Source of the DNA: Clostridiales bacterium
GTDB taxonomy: Bacteria > Bacillota > Clostridia > Oscillospirales > Oscillospiraceae
Direction of reading: 5' to 3'
Assembly: GCA_003525905.1 (NCBI GenBank)
Contig: DQIA01000030.1
Span: 1-24,967, forward strand
Length of the DNA stretch: 24,967 bases
This document shows positions 15,636 through 23,968 of the stretch, piece by piece. Position 1 is the first letter of the stretch; each line of letters begins with the position of its first letter. The position numbers and the translations under genes are program-made. The notes under the pieces were generated by a model. That model had not been told where the DNA came from and ran no database searches. It worked only from the letters and a program-made list of their open reading frames with translations.

Positions 15636-16670
15636 TTACAGTGTTTTGATGGCGTCGATCAGCGCGTCGACATCCTCCTGCGTTGTGGACCAGCTCGTTG
15701 CGAAGCGGGCGACGCTGTGCTCCTCGTCGACCTTGCCCCAGGTGTGGAAGGCGATCTTCTGCTGCAGGGCACGGACGGCCTTGTTCTCCATGATGAGGAA
15801 CTGTAGGTTCGTCGGCGAATGAAGATAGAACTGCAGGCCACGCGCATCGAAGGCATCGCGGATCTGCATGGCCATGTTGATGGCGTGCTTGCTGATGCGG
15901 AAATACAGGTCGTCCGTAAACAGCGTGTCGAACTGCAGGCCGAGCAGGCGGCCCTTGGCCAGCAGCGCGCCGTGCTGTTTGGCAATGGTGGAGAAATATC
16001 GCGGCATGTTGTGCTTTGTAAAGACTGCGGCCTCGCCGAACAGCGCGCCGACCTTCGTGCCGCCGATGTAGAACACGTCGCACAGCTGGGCCAGCTCCGG
16101 CAGGGTAATGTCGCACTTCGGGCTCATCAGACCGTAGCCGAGGCGTGCGCCGTCGATGTAGAGTGGGATATTGTACCAGCGGCAGACGCTGGCCAGCTCG
16201 ACGAGCTCACGCTTGGTGTAGAGCGTGCCGAACTCCGTCGGGTAGGAGATGTAGACCATGCCGGGATAGACAAAATGCTGGTGACTCGCATCCTGCCAGT
16301 AGTCCTTCATATACATCCAGACATCCTCGGCGCGGAGCTTGCCGTCGTAGACGGGCAGGGCGATGACCTTGTGGCCCGTGAATTCGATGGCGCCGGCCTC
16401 GTGGTCGCTGATGTGGCCGGTCTGCGCGGCGATCACGCCGCCGTAGGACGGCAGCATGGAGTCAATGACGACGGCGTTCGTCTGCGTGCCGCCGACCATG
16501 AAGAAAATGTCGGCGCCGGGACAGTCACAGGCCGCGCGGATCTTTTCCTTTGCGCTCTCGCAGTATTTGTCGCTGCCGTAGCCGGGGAGCTGCTCCAGAT
16601 TCGTCTCGTTCAGACGGCGCAGGATCTCCACCCGCGCGCCCGCAGTATAATCGCTCTCAAAAGAATGCAT
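15636..16670 (-). CDS. Low-specificity L-threonine aldolase
   Basis: A 344-residue pyridoxal-phosphate enzyme of the beta-eliminating lyase/threonine aldolase family, which cleaves threonine or allo-threonine to glycine and acetaldehyde. The PLP lysine is Lys206 in FYIGGTKVGALFGE; YIDGARLGYG (171-180) supplies the cofactor aspartate and arginine contacts, and MVGGTQTN (58-65) the phosphate cup. The start is the ATG at 16670 (MHSFESDYT), with GGAGTG just upstream; a longer in-frame start at 16742 would lie downstream of the -10 box and lacks a binding site. It has its own promoter and faces the OLE locus divergently. Confidence 0.92.
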   Translation of the reverse strand: MHSFESDYTAGARVEILRRLNETNLEQLPGYGSDKYCESAKEKIRAACDCPGADIFFMVGGTQTNAVVIDSMLPSYGGVIAAQTGHISDHEAGAIEFTGHKVIALPVYDGKLRAEDVWMYMKDYWQDASHQHFVYPGMVYISYPTEFGTLYTKRELVELASVCRWYNIPLYIDGARLGYGLMSPKCDITLPELAQLCDVFYIGGTKVGALFGEAAVFTKHNMPRYFSTIAKQHGALLAKGRLLGLQFDTLFTDDLYFRISKHAINMAMQIRDAFDARGLQFYLHSPTNLQFLIMENKAVRALQQKIAFHTWGKVDEEHSVARFATSWSTTQEDVDALIDAIKTL

Positions 16671-16747
16671 AGCTGTCACTCCTGCGGCAATCAGCCTGTC
16701 ATTACAGCGCGGGCATTCTTTGCCCGTTTGTCCGCTGTGCAACTACA

Positions 16748-16776
16748 AGTTTAGCACGGCAGAGCGGCCTTGTCAA
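16748..16776 (-). promoter_or_regulatory. Sigma-A promoter of the threonine aldolase gene
   Basis: On the - strand: consensus -35 TTGACA (complement of 16771-16776), 17-base spacer, -10 TAAACT (complement of 16748-16753). It lies about 80 bases before the start codon. This fixes the aldolase as a monocistronic unit. Confidence 0.82.
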
Positions 16777-17003
16777 GCGCTGTTTCGCCTTTCTGCGGGC
16801 CGATCCGCCGTATATCACGCCCGGTCGGCTGCGCAGGATCGGCCCGGCGGAACAGGAACGGATGGAACTATTTCGGCGGGCTGAATATTCATTATTTTGA
16901 AATATTTCCGATATTTTCGCTTGCTAATGAGGAAAACATTGGAAAAACCATTGTACCGGTAGAAAATCGCGGGATATTTTTTGGAAAAACCGACAAAGGA
17001 TAC
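16777..17003. other. Intergenic stretch with an inverted repeat and a possible coding remnant
   Basis: GGGCCGATCC (16797-16806) and GGATCGGCCC (16836-16845) form a perfect 10-bp inverted repeat. One + frame stays open without a start codon and ends in TGA at 16898-16900, reading protein-like residues such as RLRRIGPAEQERMELF. It may be the C-terminal remnant of a lost gene. From 16880 on the sequence becomes AT-rich, leading into the OLE promoter. No intact gene is seen. Confidence 0.4.
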
Positions 17004-17032
17004 TTGTATATTTCCCGTCGTTATGGTATGAT
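17004..17032 (+). promoter_or_regulatory. Strong sigma-A promoter of the OLE-oapA-dxs unit
   Basis: TTGTAT (17004-17009), 17-base spacer, TATGAT (17027-17032), with a TGG extended -10. The predicted start of transcription is near 17039, about 45 bases before the conserved-looking RNA segment. Because the preceding gene is on the other strand, this is the only visible promoter for OLE, oapA and the dxs-recN genes. Confidence 0.85.
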
Positions 17033-17083
17033 GTTATTGGTGGCGCAGTATCCTAGTCAAAGCGCGCCGGTTTCGAAGAAGGG

Positions 17084-17690
17084 CCTAAAAATCCTTTTAA
17101 GGGCATATCGATGAAGTCCCTGGTGCTTGCTTTTTTCGCCCAGATCAGGGTGGGTGCTGGGGGTTAAGGTCTCCGGGCGAGGTGTAACGGCATATACCGA
17201 CCGACCCGGTTTCCGTGGAGACCTGCTCTTGTGCGACAGCCGTTCCGTATCTGCGGGTACCCGGACTGCGTACGAAGCAGGATTGAACCTGCATTGCGGT
17301 GCACAGAATCGTGTGCTGTGTGTAGCGTAGCCTGCCTTGCGTGGGTATGTGGGAATAGGGGAGCGACGCGTCAGCCGCCGTGGCCGCGGCGCTTGGCGAT
17401 ATTGCCCCTTGAAACCATGCCTGCAAAAGAGGATAGAGCCGGTGCGTAATGCTGTGGAAAACACCTAGGCTGACTGTTCATTCAGGGCATGCAGAGGATT
17501 ACAGTGCGGACTAAGTGGCAATCGGGTACCGGATGCGGCAACGCTCCGGCTTTGGCTTTAAATGGAAACAGCCGTCCGGCGACGGGCGGCAGCGATTGGG
17601 GAAATCCAACCCGACCTAAGCCGCAGGCTTTACTCTGTCTGCTGCCACCATTCTTTAGAAATTCTTGGCTTGTGGGCCCGGCCCACAGAC
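17084..17690 (+). ncRNA. ole: OLE RNA (Ornate, Large, Extremophilic); ends approximate
   Basis: About 600 bases with no convincing ORF. Complementary segments include AGGTCTCC (17167-17174)/GGAGACCT (17217-17224), GCAGG (17277-17281)/CCTGC (17288-17292), GCCGTCCG (17571-17578)/CGGGCGGC (17583-17590) with a GCGA loop, AAGCC (17618-17622)/GGCTT (17626-17630), and TGTGGGC (17671-17677)/GCCCACA (17681-17687). The identification rests on size, dense structure, and location directly upstream of an OapA-like membrane protein and dxs, the hallmark context of OLE. OLE RNAs form membrane-associated complexes with OapA and other proteins; in Halalkalibacterium halodurans they affect tolerance to cold, short-chain alcohols and magnesium. 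I could not align it to the family model, so boundaries are estimates. No terminator separates it from oapA. Confidence 0.88.
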
Positions 17691-17715
17691 TTCAGTGTTT
17701 CCGGAGGAGATATTT

Positions 17716-18315
17716 TTGAGCGCAAACCATACGGAGCCTCCCTCAAAAGGGAAGCGGAAAAAGAAAAACAGTCATATTCGCTGGATCGTCACAGTCTTTT
17801 TTGTGGCAGTCGTAATTTCCTCGACGATCTCGTTCTTTTCCTCCACAGTGCTGGAGGGGGCAGGGCTTGTCGAGGCATTTCTTGTACTTTTGCTGATCGT
17901 GGCGCTAGGCATCGTGTTCGATATCATCGGCGTGGCCGTGATGTCGGCGGAGGAGAAGCCCTTCCATGCCATGGCGGCCAAAAAGGTCCCCGGTGCTGCC
18001 GAGGCTCTGCACCTGCTGCGCAATGCGGAAAAGGTCTCGAGCTTCTGCAATGACGTCGTGGGCGATATCTGCGGCGTCGTTTCCGGCTCGGCTTCCGCCG
18101 TTGTGGCCGTGCGCGCTCTTACCATGCTCAATTCCGAAACGGTGGCACAGCTGATCATGTCCGCGCTGGTGTCCGGTGTAACGATCGCCGGCAAGGCCTG
18201 CGGCAAGAATATCGCCACCGGCAAGGCGACACAGATCGTGCATACGACCTCCAAGCTGATCTACTACATCAAGTCACTCTTTACCGGCAAGCTCCCGAAG
18301 AAAAAGAAAAAGTGA
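17716..18315 (+). CDS. oapA: OLE-associated membrane protein OapA
   Basis: A 199-residue protein with a basic N-terminus (KGKRKKK, 11-17), four likely membrane helices (about 22-44, 50-77, 112-135, 143-160) and a lysine-rich end (LPKKKKK). The segment after helix 2 (VAVMSAEEKPFHAMAAKKVPG, residues about 73-93) resembles the DUF21/CNNM fold of magnesium transport proteins, a resemblance reported for OapA. OapA binds OLE RNA and anchors it to the membrane; the basic ends suit RNA contact. The start is TTG at 17716, seven bases after GGAGGA (17703-17708); an upstream in-frame TTG at 17665 lies within the RNA and lacks a binding site. It sits 21 bases before dxs. Confidence 0.88.
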   Translation: MSANHTEPPSKGKRKKKNSHIRWIVTVFFVAVVISSTISFFSSTVLEGAGLVEAFLVLLLIVALGIVFDIIGVAVMSAEEKPFHAMAAKKVPGAAEALHLLRNAEKVSSFCNDVVGDICGVVSGSASAVVAVRALTMLNSETVAQLIMSALVSGVTIAGKACGKNIATGKATQIVHTTSKLIYYIKSLFTGKLPKKKKK

Positions 18316-18336
18316 CAGTCTGAGGGTGTGTCATTT

Positions 18337-20187
18337 TTGACTTTATTAGATACCATCAATTCCCGCGAGGCGCTGTGCGCGCTGAATGACGCGCAGCTGC
18401 GCCAGCTTTGCGACGAGATTCGACAGTTTCTGGTGCTGAATGTCGCCCGGACGGGCGGTCATCTGGCCTCGAACCTCGGCGTTGTCGAGCTGAGTGTTGC
18501 GCTGGAGCGGGTATTCGATACGAGCCGTGACCGGCTCCTGTTCGACGTGGGGCATCAGTCCTATGTCCACAAGATCCTGACCGGCCGGCGGGACGAATTC
18601 CGCACACTGCGTATGTTCGGCGGCCTTGCGGGCTTCCCAAAGCCGTCGGAGAGCGTGACGGACCCGTTTGTGGCCGGTCACGCCTCCAGCTCCGTCTCCA
18701 CCGCCCTCGGCATGGCGCGTGCCCGCACGCTGCAGCATGAGGACTATCACGTCGTGGCCCTGATGGGCGACGGCGCAATGACCGGCGGCCTGGCCTATGA
18801 GGCCATGAACGATGCCGGGGAGAGCAGCGAGCAGCTCATCGTGATCCTGAACGACAACGGCATGTCCATCACGCCGAACGTCGGCGGCATTGCCCAGCAT
18901 CTTGCGCTCATCCGCACGCGGCCGGGCTATTACCGCATCAAAAAGGCCTATCGCGCCGTCACGGCAAAGGTGCCCGGCGGAAAGTGCCTCTACCGCCTGA
19001 CGCACCGGCTCAAGGAGCACTGGAAGCGTATGCTCTTCGGCACGACGTTCTTTGAGGAGATGGGCTTTGAATATTATGGCCCCGTAGATGGGCATGATCT
19101 GAAACGGCTGGAATATATGCTTCGGCTCGTCAAGGACCGCCGGCATCCGGTCCTGCTGCACGTCATCACGCAGAAGGGCAAGGGCTACGCGCCTGCTGAG
19201 GAGAACCCCGATGTGTTCCACGGCATCGGCCATTTCGACCCCGAAAAGGGGATGGAGCCGCGCTGCGGCCATCTTCCGACATTTTCCGACACATTCAGCG
19301 AAACGATTGACGCGCTCGGCGCGCAGGAGCCGCGCATCTGCGCCATTACAGCCGCCATGCTGCGCGGGACCGGCCTCGATGCCTTTGCAGCTCACTATCC
19401 GGAGCGCTGCTTCGATGTCGGCATTGCAGAGGGACACGCCGTCTCTATGGCGGGCGGCCTTGCCAAGCAGGGAATGATCCCCGTTGTTGCGATCTATTCC
19501 ACATTCCTGCAGCGCGCTTATGACATGCTGCTGCAGGATGTTGCCATGCTCGGACTGCATGTCGTATTTGCCGTAGACCGCGCCGGACTGGTCGGCGGAG
19601 ACGGCGAGACGCACCACGGCGTGTTCGACGTGAATTATCTGCGCTCCGTGCCCGGCATGCAGGTCCTGTGCCCCGCCAGTCAGGCAGAGCTTGACCGGAT
19701 GCTTCGCCGCGCTGTGCTGGAGATGACCGGCCCGGTCGCCGTGCGCTATCCCCGCGGGTGTGACGGCGCGTTTACCGGCATCGCAGAGCAGCCGTGCCTG
19801 CGCGAGGGGAGCGACATTACCCTCGTCACCTACGGGACGCTCGTCAACGAGGTGCTTGCCGCGGCAAAGATGCTGCAGGCGCGCGGCATTTCCGCCGAGG
19901 TCCTGAAGCTGCCCTCCATCAAGCCGCTCGATGTCCGCACCGTCGCCGCCTCCATGCGGAAGACGGGCCGCCTGCTCGTGGCAGAGGAGTCCGTGTGCAT
20001 CGGCTGCGTCGGCAAGGAGCTGTTGGCGTCGCTCCGTGCTCGCGGAGTGGGCGGGCCTGTGCGGCTGTGCAATCTCGGCGACCGCTTTATTCCCCACGGC
20101 GCGGTGCCGGAGCTGTACCGCCTGGCGGGGTTGGACGCAAAATCTCTTGCTGACGCTGCCTGGGAGGTATGTCAGAATGAAGCATAA
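18337..20187 (+). CDS. dxs: 1-Deoxy-D-xylulose-5-phosphate synthase
   Basis: A 616-residue thiamine-diphosphate enzyme joining pyruvate and glyceraldehyde 3-phosphate in the first step of the MEP isoprenoid pathway, the supply line for IspA. The ThDP motif runs from GDGAMTGG (144-151) to NDN (172-174); DVGIAEGHAVSMAGGLA carries the catalytic glutamate, and the transketolase C-terminal domain is complete. TTG 18337 is preferred, with GAGGGTG about eight bases upstream; a GTG at 18328 in the same frame overlaps that site. It overlaps tlyA by 11 bases. Confidence 0.96.
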   Translation: MTLLDTINSREALCALNDAQLRQLCDEIRQFLVLNVARTGGHLASNLGVVELSVALERVFDTSRDRLLFDVGHQSYVHKILTGRRDEFRTLRMFGGLAGFPKPSESVTDPFVAGHASSSVSTALGMARARTLQHEDYHVVALMGDGAMTGGLAYEAMNDAGESSEQLIVILNDNGMSITPNVGGIAQHLALIRTRPGYYRIKKAYRAVTAKVPGGKCLYRLTHRLKEHWKRMLFGTTFFEEMGFEYYGPVDGHDLKRLEYMLRLVKDRRHPVLLHVITQKGKGYAPAEENPDVFHGIGHFDPEKGMEPRCGHLPTFSDTFSETIDALGAQEPRICAITAAMLRGTGLDAFAAHYPERCFDVGIAEGHAVSMAGGLAKQGMIPVVAIYSTFLQRAYDMLLQDVAMLGLHVVFAVDRAGLVGGDGETHHGVFDVNYLRSVPGMQVLCPASQAELDRMLRRAVLEMTGPVAVRYPRGCDGAFTGIAEQPCLREGSDITLVTYGTLVNEVLAAAKMLQARGISAEVLKLPSIKPLDVRTVAASMRKTGRLLVAEESVCIGCVGKELLASLRARGVGGPVRLCNLGDRFIPHGAVPELYRLAGLDAKSLADAAWEVCQNEA

Positions 20188-20980
20188 GGAACGATTGGAT
20201 GTCGTTCTCGTGGAGCGCGGCCTGTGCGACAGCCGAAGCAAGGCGCAGGCGCTCATCATGTCCGGCGAGGTCTATGTCAACGGGCAGAAATCGGACAAGG
20301 CCGGTACGCCGGTCGAGGACGAGGCCGTTGTAGAGCTGCGGGGCAATCCCTGCCCCTACGTCAGCCGCGGCGGCCTGAAGCTTGAAAAGGCGCTGCGCGA
20401 CTTCGGCGTCGATCCGACCGGCTTCGTCTGCAGCGACTCGGGCGCCTCGACGGGCGGCTTTACGGACTGCCTGCTGCAGAAGGGCGCGAAAAAGGTCTTC
20501 GCCATCGACGTTGGCTATGGGCAGCTTGCCTGGAGCATCCGGCAGGACCCGCGCGTGGTGTGCATGGAGCGGACGAACATCCGCTATGTCACGCCGGAGC
20601 AGCTCGGCGAGCCTCTGGACCTGTCCGTTGTGGACGTCTCATTCATCTCCCTGCGGATCGTTCTGCCCGCCATCCGTGCACTGCTGAAGCCGACGGGGCA
20701 GATCCTCTGCCTCATCAAGCCACAGTTCGAGGCCGGCCGGGAGAAGGTCGGTAAGAAGGGCGTCGTCCGCGACCCGGCCGTCCATGAGGAGGTCCTGCAG
20801 AATTTTCTGGCGCTGGCTGCGGAGCTGGAGCTGACCGTCCGCAACCTGACGTTTTCCCCGGTGCGCGGCCCCGAGGGCAACATTGAATTTCTCGGCCATC
20901 TGAGCATGGAGCCGCAGGGCGGCATCACGCCGGATGTTCCTGCGCTCGTTGCACAGGCGCACGCAGAACTCAGGGGATAA
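20177..20980 (+). CDS. tlyA: TlyA-family rRNA (cytidine-2'-O)-methyltransferase / hemolysin-like
   Basis: A 267-residue protein: N-terminal S4 RNA-binding domain (about 5-60) and an FtsJ-type methyltransferase with the SAM loop SDSGASTGGFTD (86-97), VDVSFISL and LIKPQFEAG. TlyA methylates ribosomal RNA at 2'-hydroxyls of cytidines and affects capreomycin sensitivity in mycobacteria. The YqxC homologue holds the same place after dxs in bacilli. ATG 20177 follows GGGAGG inside the dxs end. Usual members have D-I-G at the SAM loop; here it is D-S-G. Confidence 0.93.
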   Translation: MKHKERLDVVLVERGLCDSRSKAQALIMSGEVYVNGQKSDKAGTPVEDEAVVELRGNPCPYVSRGGLKLEKALRDFGVDPTGFVCSDSGASTGGFTDCLLQKGAKKVFAIDVGYGQLAWSIRQDPRVVCMERTNIRYVTPEQLGEPLDLSVVDVSFISLRIVLPAIRALLKPTGQILCLIKPQFEAGREKVGKKGVVRDPAVHEEVLQNFLALAAELELTVRNLTFSPVRGPEGNIEFLGHLSMEPQGGITPDVPALVAQAHAELRG

Positions 20981-20983
20981 GCT

Positions 20984-21841
20984 ATGAAAAAGATCGTCTT
21001 GACGCCGAATCCCTACCGGGACCGGAACTTCAAATATGTCACGCTCGCCGATAAGCTCCTGCGCGAGGCTGGGCTGGAAACGCGCATCTGCCTCGCCTTC
21101 GATGTGGACCGCAGCTTCGAGCTGCCGGACAATGTTGTTCTGACGGAGCTGAACCATGAGCTGCGCGATGCCGATCTACTCGTCTGCTTCGGCGGCGACG
21201 GCACGATCCTCCATGCCTCCAAGGCTGCAACAAAGGCCGGGATCCCGGTCCTCGGCGTGAACATCGGCACCATGGGCTTCATGGCGGAGCTGGAGAGCAG
21301 CGAGCTCAAGGAGCTGCGCCGCCTTGCGGACGACGATTTCTCCGTCGAGCCGCGCATGATGCTCCACGTCCGCGCGGAGCACGAGGGACGCGTCATTCTG
21401 GAGGAGGACGCGCTGAATGACGCCGTCATCACGAAGGGCGCGGTCGCCCGCGTGGTGCAGATGTCCGTGCAGGGCGACGGCGTGGATATGATGTCCTTCA
21501 GCGGCGACGGACTGATCGTCTGCACGCCGACCGGTTCCACGGCCTATTCCATGTCGGCTGGCGGCCCGCTGGTCGAGCCTGCTGCACAGAATATTGTGCT
21601 CACGCCGATCTGCGCCCACGATATGCAGACACGTGCCATCGTTACGTCTGCAGACCGCGAGATCACGGTGCAGCTTGCCCGCACCGGCCGCAAAAACGCC
21701 TTTCTTTCCGTGGACGGCGGCAAAGCTGTCCGCCTGAGCAGCGGCGATCGCATTACCATACGCCGCTCTGAGCATGTCACACGGCTGCTCCGCCTGACCG
21801 GACGCAGCTTTTTCGAGATCATACAAAATAAATTCAGGTAG
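20984..21841 (+). CDS. nadK: NAD kinase
   Basis: A 285-residue ATP-NAD kinase making NADP. GGDGT (70-74) is the signature phosphate-binding motif; ALNDAVI and TPTGSTAYSMSAGGP are the NAD-site motifs. ATG 20984 is three bases after the tlyA stop with AGGGGA upstream. Its stop is nine bases before argR. NADPH is used by the MEP-pathway reductoisomerase, which fits the operon loosely; this is a common Firmicutes arrangement. Confidence 0.96.
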   Translation: MKKIVLTPNPYRDRNFKYVTLADKLLREAGLETRICLAFDVDRSFELPDNVVLTELNHELRDADLLVCFGGDGTILHASKAATKAGIPVLGVNIGTMGFMAELESSELKELRRLADDDFSVEPRMMLHVRAEHEGRVILEEDALNDAVITKGAVARVVQMSVQGDGVDMMSFSGDGLIVCTPTGSTAYSMSAGGPLVEPAAQNIVLTPICAHDMQTRAIVTSADREITVQLARTGRKNAFLSVDGGKAVRLSSGDRITIRRSEHVTRLLRLTGRSFFEIIQNKFR

Positions 21842-21850
21842 GTGGGAACC

Positions 21851-22303
21851 ATGAAAAACGATCGTCAGAAAAAAATCATCGAGCTTGTGGAGAACCGGTG
21901 CATCGAGACGCAGGAGCAGCTGCTCGATCAGCTCCGCCAGTGCGGCTTCCACAGCACCCAGGCCACCGTTTCCCGCGATATCAAGGAGCTGCAGATCGTA
22001 AAATCCCTCGACGGCATGGGAGGCTATCGCTATTGCCTGCCGCACCGCGTGGAGGGCGAGAGGTTTGGCGCGCGCTTCCGCGTGATCTTCCGCGAATGCG
22101 TCACGAACATCGACTACGCCCAGAATATCATCGTCATCAAGACCATGCCTGGCCTCGGCGCAGCTGCGGGCGCGAACATCGACTCGCTGAAGATGCCGAA
22201 TATGGTCGGCTCGCTGTCCGGAGACGATACGACGCTTGTCATCATGCGCGACAAGGAATCTGCCGCGGAGTTCTGCCGCGAGCTGCACCGCATGCTCGAG
22301 TAA
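21851..22303 (+). CDS. argR: Arginine repressor ArgR/AhrC
   Basis: A 150-residue regulator: winged helix with TVSRDIKEL (39-47) for DNA binding, then the hexamerisation/arginine-binding domain with GAAAGANID (103-111) and GDDT (124-127). It represses arginine biosynthesis and activates catabolism when arginine binds. The ATG at 21851 is chosen, with GGTGGG ending six bases upstream; an in-frame GTG at 21842 overlaps that site. Position between nadK and recN is conserved in Firmicutes. Confidence 0.96.
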   Translation: MKNDRQKKIIELVENRCIETQEQLLDQLRQCGFHSTQATVSRDIKELQIVKSLDGMGGYRYCLPHRVEGERFGARFRVIFRECVTNIDYAQNIIVIKTMPGLGAAAGANIDSLKMPNMVGSLSGDDTTLVIMRDKESAAEFCRELHRMLE

Positions 22304-22312
22304 GGAGCCGCC

Positions 22313-23968
22313 ATGCTTCGCCTGCTGCACATTGAAAATATCGCCGTGATCGAGCAGGCGGATATCCTGTTTGAGCGCGGCTTTAACGTCATGACCGGCG
22401 AGACCGGCGCGGGCAAATCCATCGTCATCGACGCGATCTCCGCCATTCTCGGCGAGCGCGCCTACCGCGATATGATCCGCACCGGCGCGGCGCGCGCCGC
22501 CGTTCGCGCCATTTTTGACGATGTGCCGGAGCTTGCGTGGTTTGCCGAGAACAGTGTGCCCTATGACACGGAGGTCGTCGTACAGCGTGAGATCTATCTG
22601 GACGGAAAGAATCTCTGCCGCGTGAACGGCGTGGCCGTCACGGTCGGCATTCTGCGGAGGCTCGGCCTGCAGCTCATCAACATCCACGGCCAGCACGACT
22701 CCGCAGCGCTGTTTGATGAGAACTACCATCTGACATTTCTGGACAGCTTCGCTGCCGATGCGCCGCTGTTGGAGCAGTACCGCGCGCAGTTTTCCGTCAT
22801 GCAGAGCCTGCAGCGCGAAATGTCGCACCTGCGCATGGACGAGAGCGAGAAGCTTCGCCGCACGGAGACGCTGCGCTATCAGATCGATGAGATCGAGCGT
22901 GCGGCTCTGAAGCCGGATGAGGATACGCAGCTGGAGGCCCGCCGCCGCCTGCTGCAAAATGCCGAAAAGCTCTCGGACGGTCTGCGCGATGCCGCCGCCT
23001 GCCTGGACGGCGGAGACGAGGCGCAGGGCGCAGCCGCACTCTTAACGCAGGCGGAGCGTGATCTGGCGCACAGCGCACGCTTCGATGAGTCGCTGCAGCC
23101 GCTGCACGACACGATCGCGGACCTGATGTATCAGGCGCAGGACGCCGCCGAGCAGCTTCGCGACCGTCTGTACCGCCTGTCGTACTCCGCAGACGAGCTG
23201 GAGCAGCTTGAGGAGCGCCTCGACCTGCTGCACCGCCTGCGCCGGAAATACGGCGCGGACTGCGCGGCCATTCTGGACTACCTTGCCAGGGCAAAAGCGG
23301 AGCTGGAGGAGATCGAGTTCTCCGACGAGCGCCTGCAGCAGCTGGAAAAGCAGGTCGCCGCGGCGGAAGAGAAAGCACGGGAAACGGCCCTTCGCCTGCG
23401 CGAATGCCGAAAAGCGGCCTCAGAGGCCCTGACGGCGCGCGTGCTGGACGAGCTGTCCCAGCTGGATATGAAGAAAGTACAATTTGCCTGCCGCTTCACG
23501 GAGACGGATCTGACGCAGGACGGCATGGACGCCGTTTCGTTCTACATGTCCGCCAACCTCGGCGAGGCGCTCAAGCCGCTGAGCAAGGTCGCCTCGGGCG
23601 GCGAGCTGGCGCGCATCATGCTGGCGCTGAAAAACGTGCTGGCCGAGAGAGACCATGTGCCGACGCTGATCTTCGACGAGGTCGACACCGGTGTCTCCGG
23701 CCGGGCCGCTCAGCGTGTGGCGGAAAAGCTCCGCGCCCTGTCCCGCACGAAGCAGATCCTGTGCGTAACGCATCTGCCGCAGATCGCTGCGCTGGCGGAC
23801 ACGCATTTCCGCATCGCCAAGGCAGAGCACGACGGCCGCACGTTCACGAGCGTGACGCCGCTCGACTTTGAGGGGCGCAAGGCTGAGCTGGCCCGCATCA
23901 TCGGCGGCGCGAGCATCACGCCGACCACGCTGCAGAGCGCGGCGGAAATGTTGGAAAGTCGGACTTGA
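22313..23968 (+). CDS. recN: DNA repair protein RecN
   Basis: A 551-residue SMC-like ATPase for double-strand break repair: Walker A GETGAGKS (29-36), INIHGQHD, a long coiled coil (about 155-370), then the signature VASGGELARIMLALK, Walker B LIFDEVDTGVSGRAA and the THLPQIAALAD switch. The AAGGAG ribosome-binding site overlaps the argR stop. It closes the OLE-dxs unit, and its stop overlaps the next promoter. In bacilli spoIVB follows here; it is absent and tyrS follows. Confidence 0.97.
   Translation: MLRLLHIENIAVIEQADILFERGFNVMTGETGAGKSIVIDAISAILGERAYRDMIRTGAARAAVRAIFDDVPELAWFAENSVPYDTEVVVQREIYLDGKNLCRVNGVAVTVGILRRLGLQLINIHGQHDSAALFDENYHLTFLDSFAADAPLLEQYRAQFSVMQSLQREMSHLRMDESEKLRRTETLRYQIDEIERAALKPDEDTQLEARRRLLQNAEKLSDGLRDAAACLDGGDEAQGAAALLTQAERDLAHSARFDESLQPLHDTIADLMYQAQDAAEQLRDRLYRLSYSADELEQLEERLDLLHRLRRKYGADCAAILDYLARAKAELEEIEFSDERLQQLEKQVAAAEEKARETALRLRECRKAASEALTARVLDELSQLDMKKVQFACRFTETDLTQDGMDAVSFYMSANLGEALKPLSKVASGGELARIMLALKNVLAERDHVPTLIFDEVDTGVSGRAAQRVAEKLRALSRTKQILCVTHLPQIAALADTHFRIAKAEHDGRTFTSVTPLDFEGRKAELARIIGGASITPTTLQSAAEMLESRT

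Noticed and set aside
17057..17464. Short open frames on both strands inside the 17,084-17,690 block
   Set aside because: They have no ribosome-binding sites or protein-like composition, and the block is better explained as a structured RNA.
17084..17690. RNase P RNA, tmRNA or SRP RNA as the identity of the structured block
   Set aside because: I do not see the GAGGAAAGTCC-type RNase P core, a tRNA-like end pair of tmRNA, or the SRP GGAAGCAGC tetraloop region; size and the oapA-dxs context point to OLE.
18346..20259. 637-codon - strand open frame opposite dxs
   Set aside because: It mirrors the dxs codon pattern and shows no recognisable motif; dxs itself is complete with all catalytic motifs.
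21176..22957. 593-codon - strand open frame opposite nadK, argR and recN
   Set aside because: It spans three well-supported genes on the other strand; its composition is that of an antisense shadow.
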